Source: Vallitalea sp. (lineage in GTDB: Bacteria > Bacillota > Clostridia > Lachnospirales > Vallitaleaceae). From it: a DNA stretch of 54,926 nucleotides. The stretch lies in contig JAOARM010000037.1 in the NCBI GenBank assembly GCA_025210515.1, positions 1 through 54,926 on the forward strand, read 5' to 3'. The position numbers and the translations under genes were made by a program. The notes beneath the pieces are model-generated. The model saw only the letters and a list, made by a program, of their open reading frames with translations, did no database searches and was not told where the DNA came from. Position 1 is the first letter of the stretch. Every line of letters starts with the position of its first letter. This document shows, one piece after another, positions 1 to 8,467 of the stretch.

Positions 1-41
1 CTTCCAAGCTGGATACGTGGGTTCGATTCCCATCACCCGCT
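1..41 (+). tRNA. tRNA-Gly(TCC), 3' part only
   Basis: The window opens inside a tRNA. The anticodon loop CTTCCAA gives anticodon TCC. A T-arm (GTGGG, loop TTCGATT, CCCAT) and the acceptor 3' half CACCCGC with discriminator T follow. U73 is usual for bacterial glycine tRNAs. The 5' half lies outside the window. CCA is not encoded. Confidence 0.9.
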
Positions 42-46
42 CTTAT

Positions 47-118
47 GCGTGAGTGGCTCAGTGGTAGAGCATCGCCTTGCCAAGGCGAGGGTCGCGGGTT
101 CGAATCCCGTCTCGCGCT
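47..118 (+). tRNA. tRNA-Gly(GCC)
   Basis: Complete cloverleaf. Acceptor GCGTGAG pairs with CTCGCGC through one G-T wobble, the anticodon loop TTGCCAA gives GCC, and the T-loop is TTCGAAT. The discriminator is T and CCA is not encoded. It lies 5 bases after the preceding glycine tRNA, so the two are probably cut from one precursor. Confidence 0.95.
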
Positions 119-144
119 TTTGTGTTCTAAAAAATTAATAATGA

Positions 145-216
145 TGGGTAGTCGCCAAGCGGTAAGGCACTAGACTTTGACTCTAGTATGCGTAGGTTCG
201 AATCCTGCCTACCCAG
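145..216 (+). tRNA. tRNA-Gln(TTG)
   Basis: Acceptor TGGGTAG pairs perfectly with CTACCCA, discriminator G. Anticodon stem CTAGA/TCTAG encloses the loop CTTTGAC, giving anticodon TTG (glutamine). T-loop TTCGAAT. CCA is not encoded. It is the last gene of the tRNA run and is followed directly by a terminator hairpin. Confidence 0.95.
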
Positions 217-223
217 TTCTATG

Positions 224-247
224 AAAGAGATAATAGTATCTCTTTTT
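224..247 (+). terminator. Rho-independent terminator of the tRNA run
   Basis: Nine-base-pair stem AAAGAGATA/TATCTCTTT with loop ATAG, running into a T-tract, 8 bases after tRNA-Gln. Confidence 0.85.
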
Positions 248-249
248 TA

Positions 250-575
250 TTTTAGATAAAACTAAGATTAATTTATTTTCGTAATAGTTTTATCTATTAT
301 TGATATAAGATTAATTCTATTATCGAGTGTTTGTTAAATTCTATATACGGTAAAAGCTATATCTAAATGAATCAAAGGAAACAAGTCAACTTTTTATATT
401 AATCCTCAAAAATCACATCTTTAAACATCCATTTATTGACGTATACATATGATAATGATGCCTCAAGCATCACTACGCAAACTTATGTTATATATTATAG
501 TGAGTCATTATCTTCTAATTACTAAAAACTGACTTAATATACAACATATTATGTCGAATTATAATAGAATATAGT
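250..575. other. Intergenic region upstream of the pel operon, no gene seen
   Basis: About 330 AT-rich bases between the tRNA terminator and the pel promoter. I see no open frame with a ribosome-binding site. The only structure noticed is a 6-bp hairpin, TGATGC-CTCAA-GCATCA (456-472). It may hold regulator sites, but none can be named from the sequence. Confidence 0.5.
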
Positions 576-603
576 TTGAAAGTTGCATTATTAATGATAT
601 AAT
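576..603 (+). promoter_or_regulatory. Predicted sigma-A promoter of the pel operon
   Basis: TTGAAA (576-581), 16-base spacer, TATAAT (598-603). Transcription would start near 610, leaving about 45 bases before the start codon at 654. That leader is too short for a c-di-GMP riboswitch, so c-di-GMP control would have to act on the PelD-like protein. Confidence 0.6.
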
Positions 604-653
604 AATAGGTAATTAGTATCATTGGACATATAATGATGTGGAAGGAGGCAATT

Positions 654-2936
654 ATGAAAGTTCTTATAACAGGTGGATATGGCTTTATAGGATCACATAC
701 AGCAGAACGTTTTTATAAAGAAGGATATGAAGTATATATTATAGATAACTTATCAACAGGGAAAAAAGATAACCTTAACATAAAACACAAGTTTTATGAA
801 CTTAGTGTTACAGATGAAAAATGCGTTGAAGTATTTGAAAGTGCTAATTTTGATGTAGTAGTACACTTAGCAGCACTTAGTGATATTAGTAACTCAATTA
901 GAGAGCCACATATAGATGCACAGACTAATATTTTAGGTCTTATTAATATGCTAAAATTAGCTAATAAATACAAAGTAAATAAATTCATATTTGCTTCATC
1001 CGCAAGTGTTTATGATAAGATTTTGCAAGTACCTTTAACAGAAAATGATAGATGCGTCCCAGATTCTCCTTACGACGTAAGTAAGCTAACGGGAGAGCAA
1101 TATTGCGGACTTTTCAAAAGTAAATATGGATTAGAAACAATATGTCTAAGATTTTCTAATGTTTATGGGCCGAGACAAAATATAAACGGAGAAAATGGAC
1201 TTATAGGAGAATATATAAATAAAATATTATGTAACGAACAAATAGATATGAAACAAAATAAGGAAGAAAGAGTAGATTTTATATATGTGCTAGATGTTGT
1301 AGATGCTATATATAAGTCAGTAGAATTTTGTTCAAGTGATATACTTAATATCTCAGTTAATAGACAAGAAAATATGAATACAATAGTAGAGATATTAAAA
1401 AATAAACATACTACTAATAAACCACAGTTTTTCATGGTAGGAGGCTCGTTATTAACTCATTGGAAGCCTCAAACTACAGTTTTAGTTAATTATATAAAAA
1501 ATGATAATAAAAACTTTATAAATTCACCGATTTCTAATGAAAAAGCAATTAAAGAGTTAAATTGGGCTCCAATATACAGCCTAGAACAGGGAATAAATAA
1601 AACTTACGATTGGTATAAGAAAAACTATAAAAAGAAAGATGCCAAACCTAATAAGGAAAAGAAAGAGAAAAAACAAGAGAGATATAGATTGCTAAAAGAA
1701 TTATTGCCATATTTGGAGAATATCTTTGCTTTTATTATAGTCTACTTTCTCAGTAAATACTCTGAGCAATATGATATTTCAGATATAATAGATTTCAAGC
1801 TTATTTACATTATTGTTATTGGCATTGTATATGGCCTTAAACAGTCTTCAATAGCAATTGTATTATCATGTGGTCTATTTGTACATGAGTTAGGTCAATC
1901 AGGGCAGGATATAGTATCTCTTATATATAATGTTAATACCCTTATTTCTTTTAGCTTATATATTTTTATTGGAACTGTACTAGGATATACCACTTATAGT
2001 AAAAAGGTAGAGTTAGATATAAAAAATAACGAAATGGAAGAAATGAAAGATAAATTTAGATTTTTACATGAAATGTATGATGAAAGTAAACTTGTTAGAA
2101 CAGAATTACAGAACCAGATTATTAGTTCAGAAGATAGTTTTGGTAAGATATATAAAATCACTAGTGCTCTTGATGCTTTTGAACCAGAAAAAGTCTTTGC
2201 AGAAACAGTAAAAGTTATAGAAGAGATTATGAAATCCAAGGATGTATATATATTTTCAGTTTCAAAAGAACAAAATTATTTAAGATTAATATCTAAATCA
2301 AAAGACAGCCAACTAAACATTAGAAAATCTCTTAGAGTAGAAGATTATATAGAAATAGAAAATATTATAGAAACTAAAGAAATATATGTAAATAAGAAAC
2401 TAGACCCATTATTACCTATGATGATGTCACCTATAGTTGTTGATAATAAGGTTATTGCGTTAATAGCCATATACACTATGGAGTTTGAGACATTATCTCT
2501 ATATAACCAAAACCTACTAAAAGTTGTTTCGGATTTAATCAAATCATCATTATCTCGTGCATATCAATATAATCAGGCTATTATTGATGAGAAGTATATT
2601 AGTGGAACCTCAATACTTAATAATGATTATTTTAACGTATTACTTTACAGAAAAATTGAAGCAAAGCAAAAAAATAATACAGATTTCATTTTATTAAAAG
2701 TGAAAGATGAAAACTGGGTAGTTAATGATATACCGAATAAGATAGGTAAAACAATAAGAGAATTTGATTATATTGGAGTAGGTAATAATGATGAGTTATA
2801 TGTTTTATTATCAAATACCAAAAAAGAAGAGGCAGAATATGTAATAGAGAGACTTAATAATATGGATATTTCCACAGAATTTGTAGAAGAGGATGAGTAT
2901 TATGAAACTGTTACTCATAAGTCACTTGTTAGTTAG
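654..2936 (+). CDS. UDP-sugar 4-epimerase fused to a PelD-like c-di-GMP receptor
   Basis: A 760-residue fusion. Residues 1-320 are an extended SDR epimerase: NAD-binding GGYGFIG near 8-13, serines in SSASVY (115-120), catalytic Y140-x3-K144, and RFSNVYGPRQ. This matches UDP-GlcNAc/UDP-Glc 4-epimerases such as PelX. A Lys/Glu-rich linker (325-345), about four membrane segments (353-447), a coiled coil (450-490), a GAF-like domain (about 500-632) and a degenerate GGDEF domain follow. In the last, GGDEF is replaced by NNDEL, but the inhibitory-site RxxD is kept (R702, D705), as in PelD receptors. The start is ATG 654, because the GGAGG lies at 643-648; the upstream ATGs at 633 and 636 precede it. 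It overlaps the next gene. Inference: it makes the UDP-GalNAc-type precursor and gates polymerisation by c-di-GMP. Confidence 0.85.
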   Translation: MKVLITGGYGFIGSHTAERFYKEGYEVYIIDNLSTGKKDNLNIKHKFYELSVTDEKCVEVFESANFDVVVHLAALSDISNSIREPHIDAQTNILGLINMLKLANKYKVNKFIFASSASVYDKILQVPLTENDRCVPDSPYDVSKLTGEQYCGLFKSKYGLETICLRFSNVYGPRQNINGENGLIGEYINKILCNEQIDMKQNKEERVDFIYVLDVVDAIYKSVEFCSSDILNISVNRQENMNTIVEILKNKHTTNKPQFFMVGGSLLTHWKPQTTVLVNYIKNDNKNFINSPISNEKAIKELNWAPIYSLEQGINKTYDWYKKNYKKKDAKPNKEKKEKKQERYRLLKELLPYLENIFAFIIVYFLSKYSEQYDISDIIDFKLIYIIVIGIVYGLKQSSIAIVLSCGLFVHELGQSGQDIVSLIYNVNTLISFSLYIFIGTVLGYTTYSKKVELDIKNNEMEEMKDKFRFLHEMYDESKLVRTELQNQIISSEDSFGKIYKITSALDAFEPEKVFAETVKVIEEIMKSKDVYIFSVSKEQNYLRLISKSKDSQLNIRKSLRVEDYIEIENIIETKEIYVNKKLDPLLPMMMSPIVVDNKVIALIAIYTMEFETLSLYNQNLLKVVSDLIKSSLSRAYQYNQAIIDEKYISGTSILNNDYFNVLLYRKIEAKQKNNTDFILLKVKDENWVVNDIPNKIGKTIREFDYIGVGNNDELYVLLSNTKKEEAEYVIERLNNMDISTEFVEEDEYYETVTHKSLVS

Positions 2937-3777
2937 TTTAACTATTGGATTAATAGGAAAAGGAAAAATAAATAAACAACAGAGATTTTGTAATTTGATA
3001 ATAGCTCTATGTTTTCCAGTAGGAGGCTATATTACAGTGTTCATACTAAGAACTTCTAATATATATAAACATACTAGGAAAATTGAAGAAGATATTGAAA
3101 TAGAAAAAGAAATTGTATTATTTACAGATAGAGTTAATAAAGAAAGAGATACTAATGTAGTTCCCCTAGAAGAAACATTACTAATTAACGATACTAAAAC
3201 AAAAAGACAGCAATTATTACATGCATTAAAAAAAGATACTATAGATTATATAGATATGTTAAGCATGGCTGTTAAAGATGAAGATGTTGAAACTTCACAT
3301 TATGCAGCTTCTGCAATATCAGAAATTAAAAGAAGCTTAGATCTAAAATTACAAGCTTTATCAGTACAATACGAAGATAATAAAAAAGATAAACAAGTAC
3401 AAGAAGACTATATTAAAGTTCTGGAAAATTACTTAAATACTAATCTATTAGATAGCTTTGAAGAGAAAAAATTGTTAAACATATATATAGATGTACTTAA
3501 CAATTTAATCAATGAATTACCTAGTGAATCTAATTATAATAAAATAATAGATGCATTATTCAAACTAAGAGATATGAATAATGCTGAGAAATACTGTACC
3601 GAATATTTATTAAAATATAATAGTGAAGAAGCTTATTTAGCTAAATTAAAATTTTACTATCTAATAAAAGATAAAAATAAATTTAATGATTTATTCAATG
3701 ATCTATTAAGTTCATCTGTGAATCTATCTAATAAAGGACTTAATATAATTAGATTTTGGTTGGAGAGTGTAAAATGA
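2902..3777 (+). CDS. pelE: PelE-like membrane-anchored helical-repeat protein
   Basis: About 291 residues. Two N-terminal hydrophobic segments (about 1-20 and 30-50) are followed by a charged linker and a soluble helical region resembling tetratricopeptide repeats (about 190-270). It contains the segment EDVETSHYAASAI, of the sort seen in PelE. PelE is known to bind PelD and link it to PelF and PelG at the membrane. The gene starts inside the end of the epimerase/PelD gene. ATG 2893 is an alternative start, but 2902 gives a cleaner signal segment and spacing from GAAGAGG. The product is assigned on architecture and position, since PelE sequences diverge widely. Confidence 0.75.
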   Translation: MKLLLISHLLVSLTIGLIGKGKINKQQRFCNLIIALCFPVGGYITVFILRTSNIYKHTRKIEEDIEIEKEIVLFTDRVNKERDTNVVPLEETLLINDTKTKRQQLLHALKKDTIDYIDMLSMAVKDEDVETSHYAASAISEIKRSLDLKLQALSVQYEDNKKDKQVQEDYIKVLENYLNTNLLDSFEEKKLLNIYIDVLNNLINELPSESNYNKIIDALFKLRDMNNAEKYCTEYLLKYNSEEAYLAKLKFYYLIKDKNKFNDLFNDLLSSSVNLSNKGLNIIRFWLESVK

Positions 3778-5597
3778 AGATAAAACAGATTATTATAATA
3801 CTTTCTCTAGTAATTATACTGGCAGTAACTATCACTATTTCAAGATCAGATTTTATAATTCAGCTTAATACAAATAGTAATGAAACAATAGTTCAACTAG
3901 GAAAACTAGAGAGAAATAATATAGATAAAGAGGTATTTGATAGCTTGCCTATTGATAAATACCTTATTATATATGATTCTACAGAAGAAACATTTACTAA
4001 AACTAAAGATAACTTTGAAAAAGTATTTGATTATATTCATAAAGAATATGATACAGTATCAGTTAATGAAATTACTAATATTAATAATGATAATGAGTAT
4101 AATTCAATTATTCTTATACTAGATGATATACAACAAATAAATAAAAATGATGAACTAATGAAATATGTATTTGAAGGAGGAAGCGTATTTTTTTCACATA
4201 GACTAGATTCAAAAGAGAGCTTTTATAATATATATAGAAGGCTTGGCATAATAGAATTTGGTGAAATAAATAATGAAGTAGGTATTCGCTTACTTGATAA
4301 TATCTTATTAAAAAGTAAAGGTGTGGAAGAAAAAGAAAAATTCATACAAAATTCATCTTTAGTACTAAATCTAAATAAAGAGTGTGTAAAATATGCTGAG
4401 ACAATAAATGGAATTCCATTGTTATGGGAGAAATCTTATGGAGAAGGAAAAATATTATACTTTAACGGCACGATGCTATATGAGAAGATTAATAGAGGAA
4501 TTATAGTGGGAAGCTTAGGATTATTAGAAGAAGATTTCATATATCCTGTAATAAATACTAAGATAAGCTATCTTGATGATTTCCCAGCTCCTATTCCAGA
4601 AGGAACACACGAAAGCATTACAAAAGAATTTAACAGAGATATTGTAAGATTTTACAAAGATATTTGGTGGCCAGATATGTTGGAATTAGGATTAAAATAC
4701 AATATTAAATTTACTGGTGTTATTATAGGTACCTATGATAATGATGTGATAAATATTTCAAAGGATGCTATTAATCTAACAAAAAAAGATTTTATATATT
4801 TTGGTAGAGAATTAATAGCAAATGGTGGAGAAATTGGTATTCATGGCTATAATCATCAACCATTTGCTACAAAAGAACTAATAGATAAAAGTCTTCAATA
4901 TGAATCATGGAAGGATACTGAGACAATAATTAAATCTATAGAAGTAATTCATAAGTTATGTAAAGAAACATTTCCTAAATATGAATTTAGAGTGTATGTT
5001 CCACCATCCAATATTCTATATCCTGAAGGTAGGAAAGCTATTGCTCAATCTAATTCCGATATTAATATTATAGGTTCTTTATATATAACTGGCGAAGATA
5101 CAGATGGATATGAACAAGAATTTGAAATTGCGGAAGATAATATTATTGAATTCCCTAGATTGACTTCTGGATATAATAACAAAGATATTATGTGGACAAT
5201 GATTAATGGTATTACTTCTTTGGGAGTATTTTCTCATTTTATTCATCCAGATGATATATTAGATAATCATCGTTCTCATGGTAAGGTTTGGACAAAGATG
5301 CTAAAAGAATATGATAATCTAAATAAGTTCATTTTTGATAACTATAAATGGCTAAGAGGAATGACTGCTTCAGAAGGTGCTAATGAAACGATAAAGTACT
5401 TAACTTGTCAGCCCAAATATGATAAAAATGAAAATAATATTAAAATATATTGTAACGTAGGTAATGATAATTCTTTTATTCTAAGAACAGAAAAGATTAT
5501 TAAATCAAGTGAAAATTGTTACACTGAGAAAATAGATGATGATGCATATTTAATTAAAATATTAAAACCAATAAGTCAAATAAATTTTGAAAGGTGA
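3774..5597 (+). CDS. pelA: PelA-like polysaccharide deacetylase (DUF2194 type), membrane-anchored
   Basis: 607 residues beginning with an uncleaved-looking signal anchor (residues 5-24), then an N-terminal ThuA-like region and a deacetylase barrel. Metal-site signatures of the family are visible: YLDDFPAPIPEG (Asp-Asp), GEIGIHGYNHQPF (HxxxH) and FSHFIHPDD. The gene overlaps pelE by ATGA, so ATG 3774 is preferred over the upstream start at 3756. Known PelA proteins partly de-N-acetylate Pel. The glycoside-hydrolase domain of Pseudomonas PelA is absent here, so there is no visible built-in depolymerase. Gram-positive clusters also carry shortened PelA forms. Confidence 0.8.
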   Translation: MKIKQIIIILSLVIILAVTITISRSDFIIQLNTNSNETIVQLGKLERNNIDKEVFDSLPIDKYLIIYDSTEETFTKTKDNFEKVFDYIHKEYDTVSVNEITNINNDNEYNSIILILDDIQQINKNDELMKYVFEGGSVFFSHRLDSKESFYNIYRRLGIIEFGEINNEVGIRLLDNILLKSKGVEEKEKFIQNSSLVLNLNKECVKYAETINGIPLLWEKSYGEGKILYFNGTMLYEKINRGIIVGSLGLLEEDFIYPVINTKISYLDDFPAPIPEGTHESITKEFNRDIVRFYKDIWWPDMLELGLKYNIKFTGVIIGTYDNDVINISKDAINLTKKDFIYFGRELIANGGEIGIHGYNHQPFATKELIDKSLQYESWKDTETIIKSIEVIHKLCKETFPKYEFRVYVPPSNILYPEGRKAIAQSNSDINIIGSLYITGEDTDGYEQEFEIAEDNIIEFPRLTSGYNNKDIMWTMINGITSLGVFSHFIHPDDILDNHRSHGKVWTKMLKEYDNLNKFIFDNYKWLRGMTASEGANETIKYLTCQPKYDKNENNIKIYCNVGNDNSFILRTEKIIKSSENCYTEKIDDDAYLIKILKPISQINFER

Positions 5598-5601
5598 TTT
5601 T

Positions 5602-7017
5602 ATGCGTATTTGTATTGTTGCAGAAGGGAGTTATCCTTATATATTAGGAGGGGTTTCAAGTTGGATTAATACAATAACAAGATCTTTTCCGGAACATGAA
5701 TTTGTTATATTTGCTATAAGTGCTAACTCTAGCTGCAAAGGAAAATATAAGTACCAATTATCACAAAACGTTGTAGAAGTTAAAGACGTTTTTCTAGATA
5801 ATATAAATATTCAATTAGATGGTGGGAAAAAAGGTAAGAAATATAGATTTACGCAGATAGAAAAAGAAGCGTTACGAGGATTGCTTAATGGAGATATAAC
5901 ATCTTGGGATAACATATTTAATTTTTTCAAACAAAGAAAGATAAATAATGGTTCAGAGTTTTTCCTAAGTAGGAATTTTTTTAATTTAGTTGAAGACTTA
6001 TATATTAAAAACTATCCATATACACCATTTACTGAATTTCTATGGACTATGCGTTCTATGTACTTAATATTATTTTATTTATTATCTTGTGATATACCAA
6101 AAGCAGATATATATCATAGTGTATCAACTGGATACGCTGGAATAATTGCAAGTTATGCTAAGTTTCTATACAATAAACCTTTTATATTATCAGAGCACGG
6201 TATATATACAAGAGAAAGAGAAGAAGAAATAATCAAAGCAAATTGGGTTAAAGGTTATTACAAAGAAATCTGGATTAAATACTTTTACAATCTATCTATT
6301 GGTGCTTATAATGGGGCAGATTTTGTTACATCTTTATTTGAAACGAATAAGACTTTACAGATTGAACTAGGGTGTCCCAAAGATAAGATTACAATTATAC
6401 CAAATGGTGTTGATGTAACTAAGTTTGAACATATAGAATCTAATGAAGATAATAATGTTATTAATATAGGGGCTATTATAAGAGTTGTTCCAATTAAAGA
6501 TATTAAAACAATGCTAAAAAGCTTTCAGTTAGTAAAAGATAAGATTCATAATAGCAAGTTTTATATTATGGGACCAGCTGATGAAGATAAAGAGTATTAT
6601 AGAGAATGTATACAGTTAGTGAAGCAATTAGATATAAAAGATGTTGTATTTACTGGAAGTATTAATATATTAGAGTATGTTGGGAAGATGGATATACTTG
6701 TTCTAACTAGTATTAGTGAAGGTCAGCCTCTTGCGGTAATGGAAGGTATGGCGGCAAAAAAACCACATGTATGTACTAATGTAGGTGATTGTAGAGATTT
6801 ACTATATGGAGTAGATGATTATTATGGACATGCAGGATTTATAGAATATGTTATGGATTATGGTGGTATTGCTAATTCTATTATAAAATTATGTAATAAT
6901 GAAAAATTAAGAAGTGAAATGGGACAAAGTGGATATAATAGAGTTTATAATTTGTATAAGAAGGAAAGATTTATAGAAAAGTATAAGGAATTATACGAAA
7001 AGTTTGGGAGTGAGTAG
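5602..7017 (+). CDS. pelF: PelF, cytosolic GT4 glycosyltransferase of the Pel synthase
   Basis: 471 residues, the usual PelF length. The N-terminus RICIVAEGSYPYILGGVSSW is highly typical of PelF. The C-terminal Rossmann half has IPNGVDVTKF and the EX7E-type motif in SEGQPLAVMEGMAAKKP. No membrane segments. PelF polymerises the UDP-hexosamine precursor and works in complex with PelD, PelE and PelG. ATG 5602 is chosen because AAAGGTGA (5590-5597) is its ribosome-binding site and is also the stop region of the deacetylase gene. Confidence 0.93.
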   Translation: MRICIVAEGSYPYILGGVSSWINTITRSFPEHEFVIFAISANSSCKGKYKYQLSQNVVEVKDVFLDNINIQLDGGKKGKKYRFTQIEKEALRGLLNGDITSWDNIFNFFKQRKINNGSEFFLSRNFFNLVEDLYIKNYPYTPFTEFLWTMRSMYLILFYLLSCDIPKADIYHSVSTGYAGIIASYAKFLYNKPFILSEHGIYTREREEEIIKANWVKGYYKEIWIKYFYNLSIGAYNGADFVTSLFETNKTLQIELGCPKDKITIIPNGVDVTKFEHIESNEDNNVINIGAIIRVVPIKDIKTMLKSFQLVKDKIHNSKFYIMGPADEDKEYYRECIQLVKQLDIKDVVFTGSINILEYVGKMDILVLTSISEGQPLAVMEGMAAKKPHVCTNVGDCRDLLYGVDDYYGHAGFIEYVMDYGGIANSIIKLCNNEKLRSEMGQSGYNRVYNLYKKERFIEKYKELYEKFGSE

Positions 7018-7019
7018 CA

Positions 7020-8465
7020 TTGGCAGGAATAGGATTTGAACTAAAAAAACTTTTTAATAAAAAAGGATTACTTGCTAGTGTTAGAGCATATTTTTACTCT
7101 ATTTTTGTTACTATTGGACCTACTATTATAAGTGTTATTGTTATAACATTTTTACAATTATTATTAAAACGTAGTGGAGTACAGAGATACGAAAGAGAGA
7201 TTCTTCAAGCTACAATCATGTATTCTTTTATTTTTTCAGTAATTATAGTAAGTGGTTACTGTATGATGTTATCAAGATATTTAGCTGATAGATTATATGT
7301 TAATAGAAAAGAAGATATTCTGCCAGCTTTATATGGATCATTAAGTTTAATAATGATAATATCAGCTATAGTTGGAACTATATTTTATTATAGATCTCCT
7401 CTTGATATAGTATATAAGTTATTTGCATATTTGCTTTTTGTAGAGTTAGTTATTCAGATGGTTTTAAGTGTATATATATCAGCAGTTAAAAATTTTAAAA
7501 AAATTGCATATAGCTTTATATATGGAACGGTATTAGGTATTATAACAGGATATTTGTTAATTAAATATGCACTAGTTAGTGAAATATTATCTGTGCTAAT
7601 AGGATTTGATATATGTATATTTGTAGTAATATTATTTCTAGTACATGAGATTAAAAGCTATTTTAGAGAAAAAAGTACTTTATATTTTAATTTTATAAAG
7701 TATTTTAGAAAGTTTTATCTTGTGTTCTTTACTAATATGTTCTACACATTAGGATTATATGGACATAATTTTGTGTTCTGGGCTTTATCAGAAAAAAATC
7801 ATATAATAAAAGATACATATATCTATGCGCCTTCTTATGATATACCAGCTTTTTACGCATTTATGAGTATTATGCCTACAATGGTTATGTTTGTTGTTAA
7901 AGTAGAGACAGCATTTTATGAAAAATACAGAAATTATTTTTATCTCATTAATAATGGGGCATGTTATGAAGATATTCAAGTGGCAAAAAGAGATATGAAC
8001 AAAGTTATATTTAAAGAACTTATTTATATTATGGAAATTCAATTGTTTTTTTCAATTGGAGCTATTATTATCGGGATGAAATATTTATCTAGGCTAGGAT
8101 TTACTTCTAGTATGATTGATTTATATAGTATTCTTGTTCTTGGATTTTATTGTGTCATTATGATGTTTGTAGTTATGACACTTCTGCTATATTTTGATAA
8201 TAAAAAAAGTGCTTGTATGATTGCTGGCTATTTTATGATTACAAGCTTTTTATACACATATATTACAATTTTTCTTGGAGAATCATTTTACGGATTAGGA
8301 TTTTTTATATCAGGACTATCAGCAGTTATTATTTCAATTATTAAATTAGTTAATTATCTAAAAAATATTGAGTACTACGTCTTTTGTATTCAAGTTTCTT
8401 GGAAAGAAGAAAAAGATGACCTATTAACAAAATTTGTTAATAGGCTTAATAAAATAGGGGGTTAG
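7020..8465 (+). CDS. pelG: PelG, multi-pass membrane component of the Pel synthase
   Basis: 481 residues with about 12 hydrophobic segments and the diagnostic N-terminus MAGIGFELKKLFNKKG. Translation starts at TTG 7020, two bases after the pelF stop, with GGGAGTGA as ribosome-binding site. PelG belongs to the polysaccharide-transporter/MOP fold and is thought to move the chain across the membrane with PelD, PelE and PelF. No PelB or PelC follows, as expected for a cell without an outer membrane. Confidence 0.92.
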   Translation: MAGIGFELKKLFNKKGLLASVRAYFYSIFVTIGPTIISVIVITFLQLLLKRSGVQRYEREILQATIMYSFIFSVIIVSGYCMMLSRYLADRLYVNRKEDILPALYGSLSLIMIISAIVGTIFYYRSPLDIVYKLFAYLLFVELVIQMVLSVYISAVKNFKKIAYSFIYGTVLGIITGYLLIKYALVSEILSVLIGFDICIFVVILFLVHEIKSYFREKSTLYFNFIKYFRKFYLVFFTNMFYTLGLYGHNFVFWALSEKNHIIKDTYIYAPSYDIPAFYAFMSIMPTMVMFVVKVETAFYEKYRNYFYLINNGACYEDIQVAKRDMNKVIFKELIYIMEIQLFFSIGAIIIGMKYLSRLGFTSSMIDLYSILVLGFYCVIMMFVVMTLLLYFDNKKSACMIAGYFMITSFLYTYITIFLGESFYGLGFFISGLSAVIISIIKLVNYLKNIEYYVFCIQVSWKEEKDDLLTKFVNRLNKIGG

Positions 8466-8467
8466 CT

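Noticed and set aside
250..653. A c-di-GMP riboswitch before the pel operon.
   Set aside because: I found no GEMM-type conserved core, and the predicted transcript leader is only about 45 bases.
633..653. The upstream ATGs at 633 and 636 as the start of the epimerase/PelD gene.
   Set aside because: The GGAGG ribosome-binding site lies after them, 5-6 bases before ATG 654, and the family sequence begins MKVLITGG.
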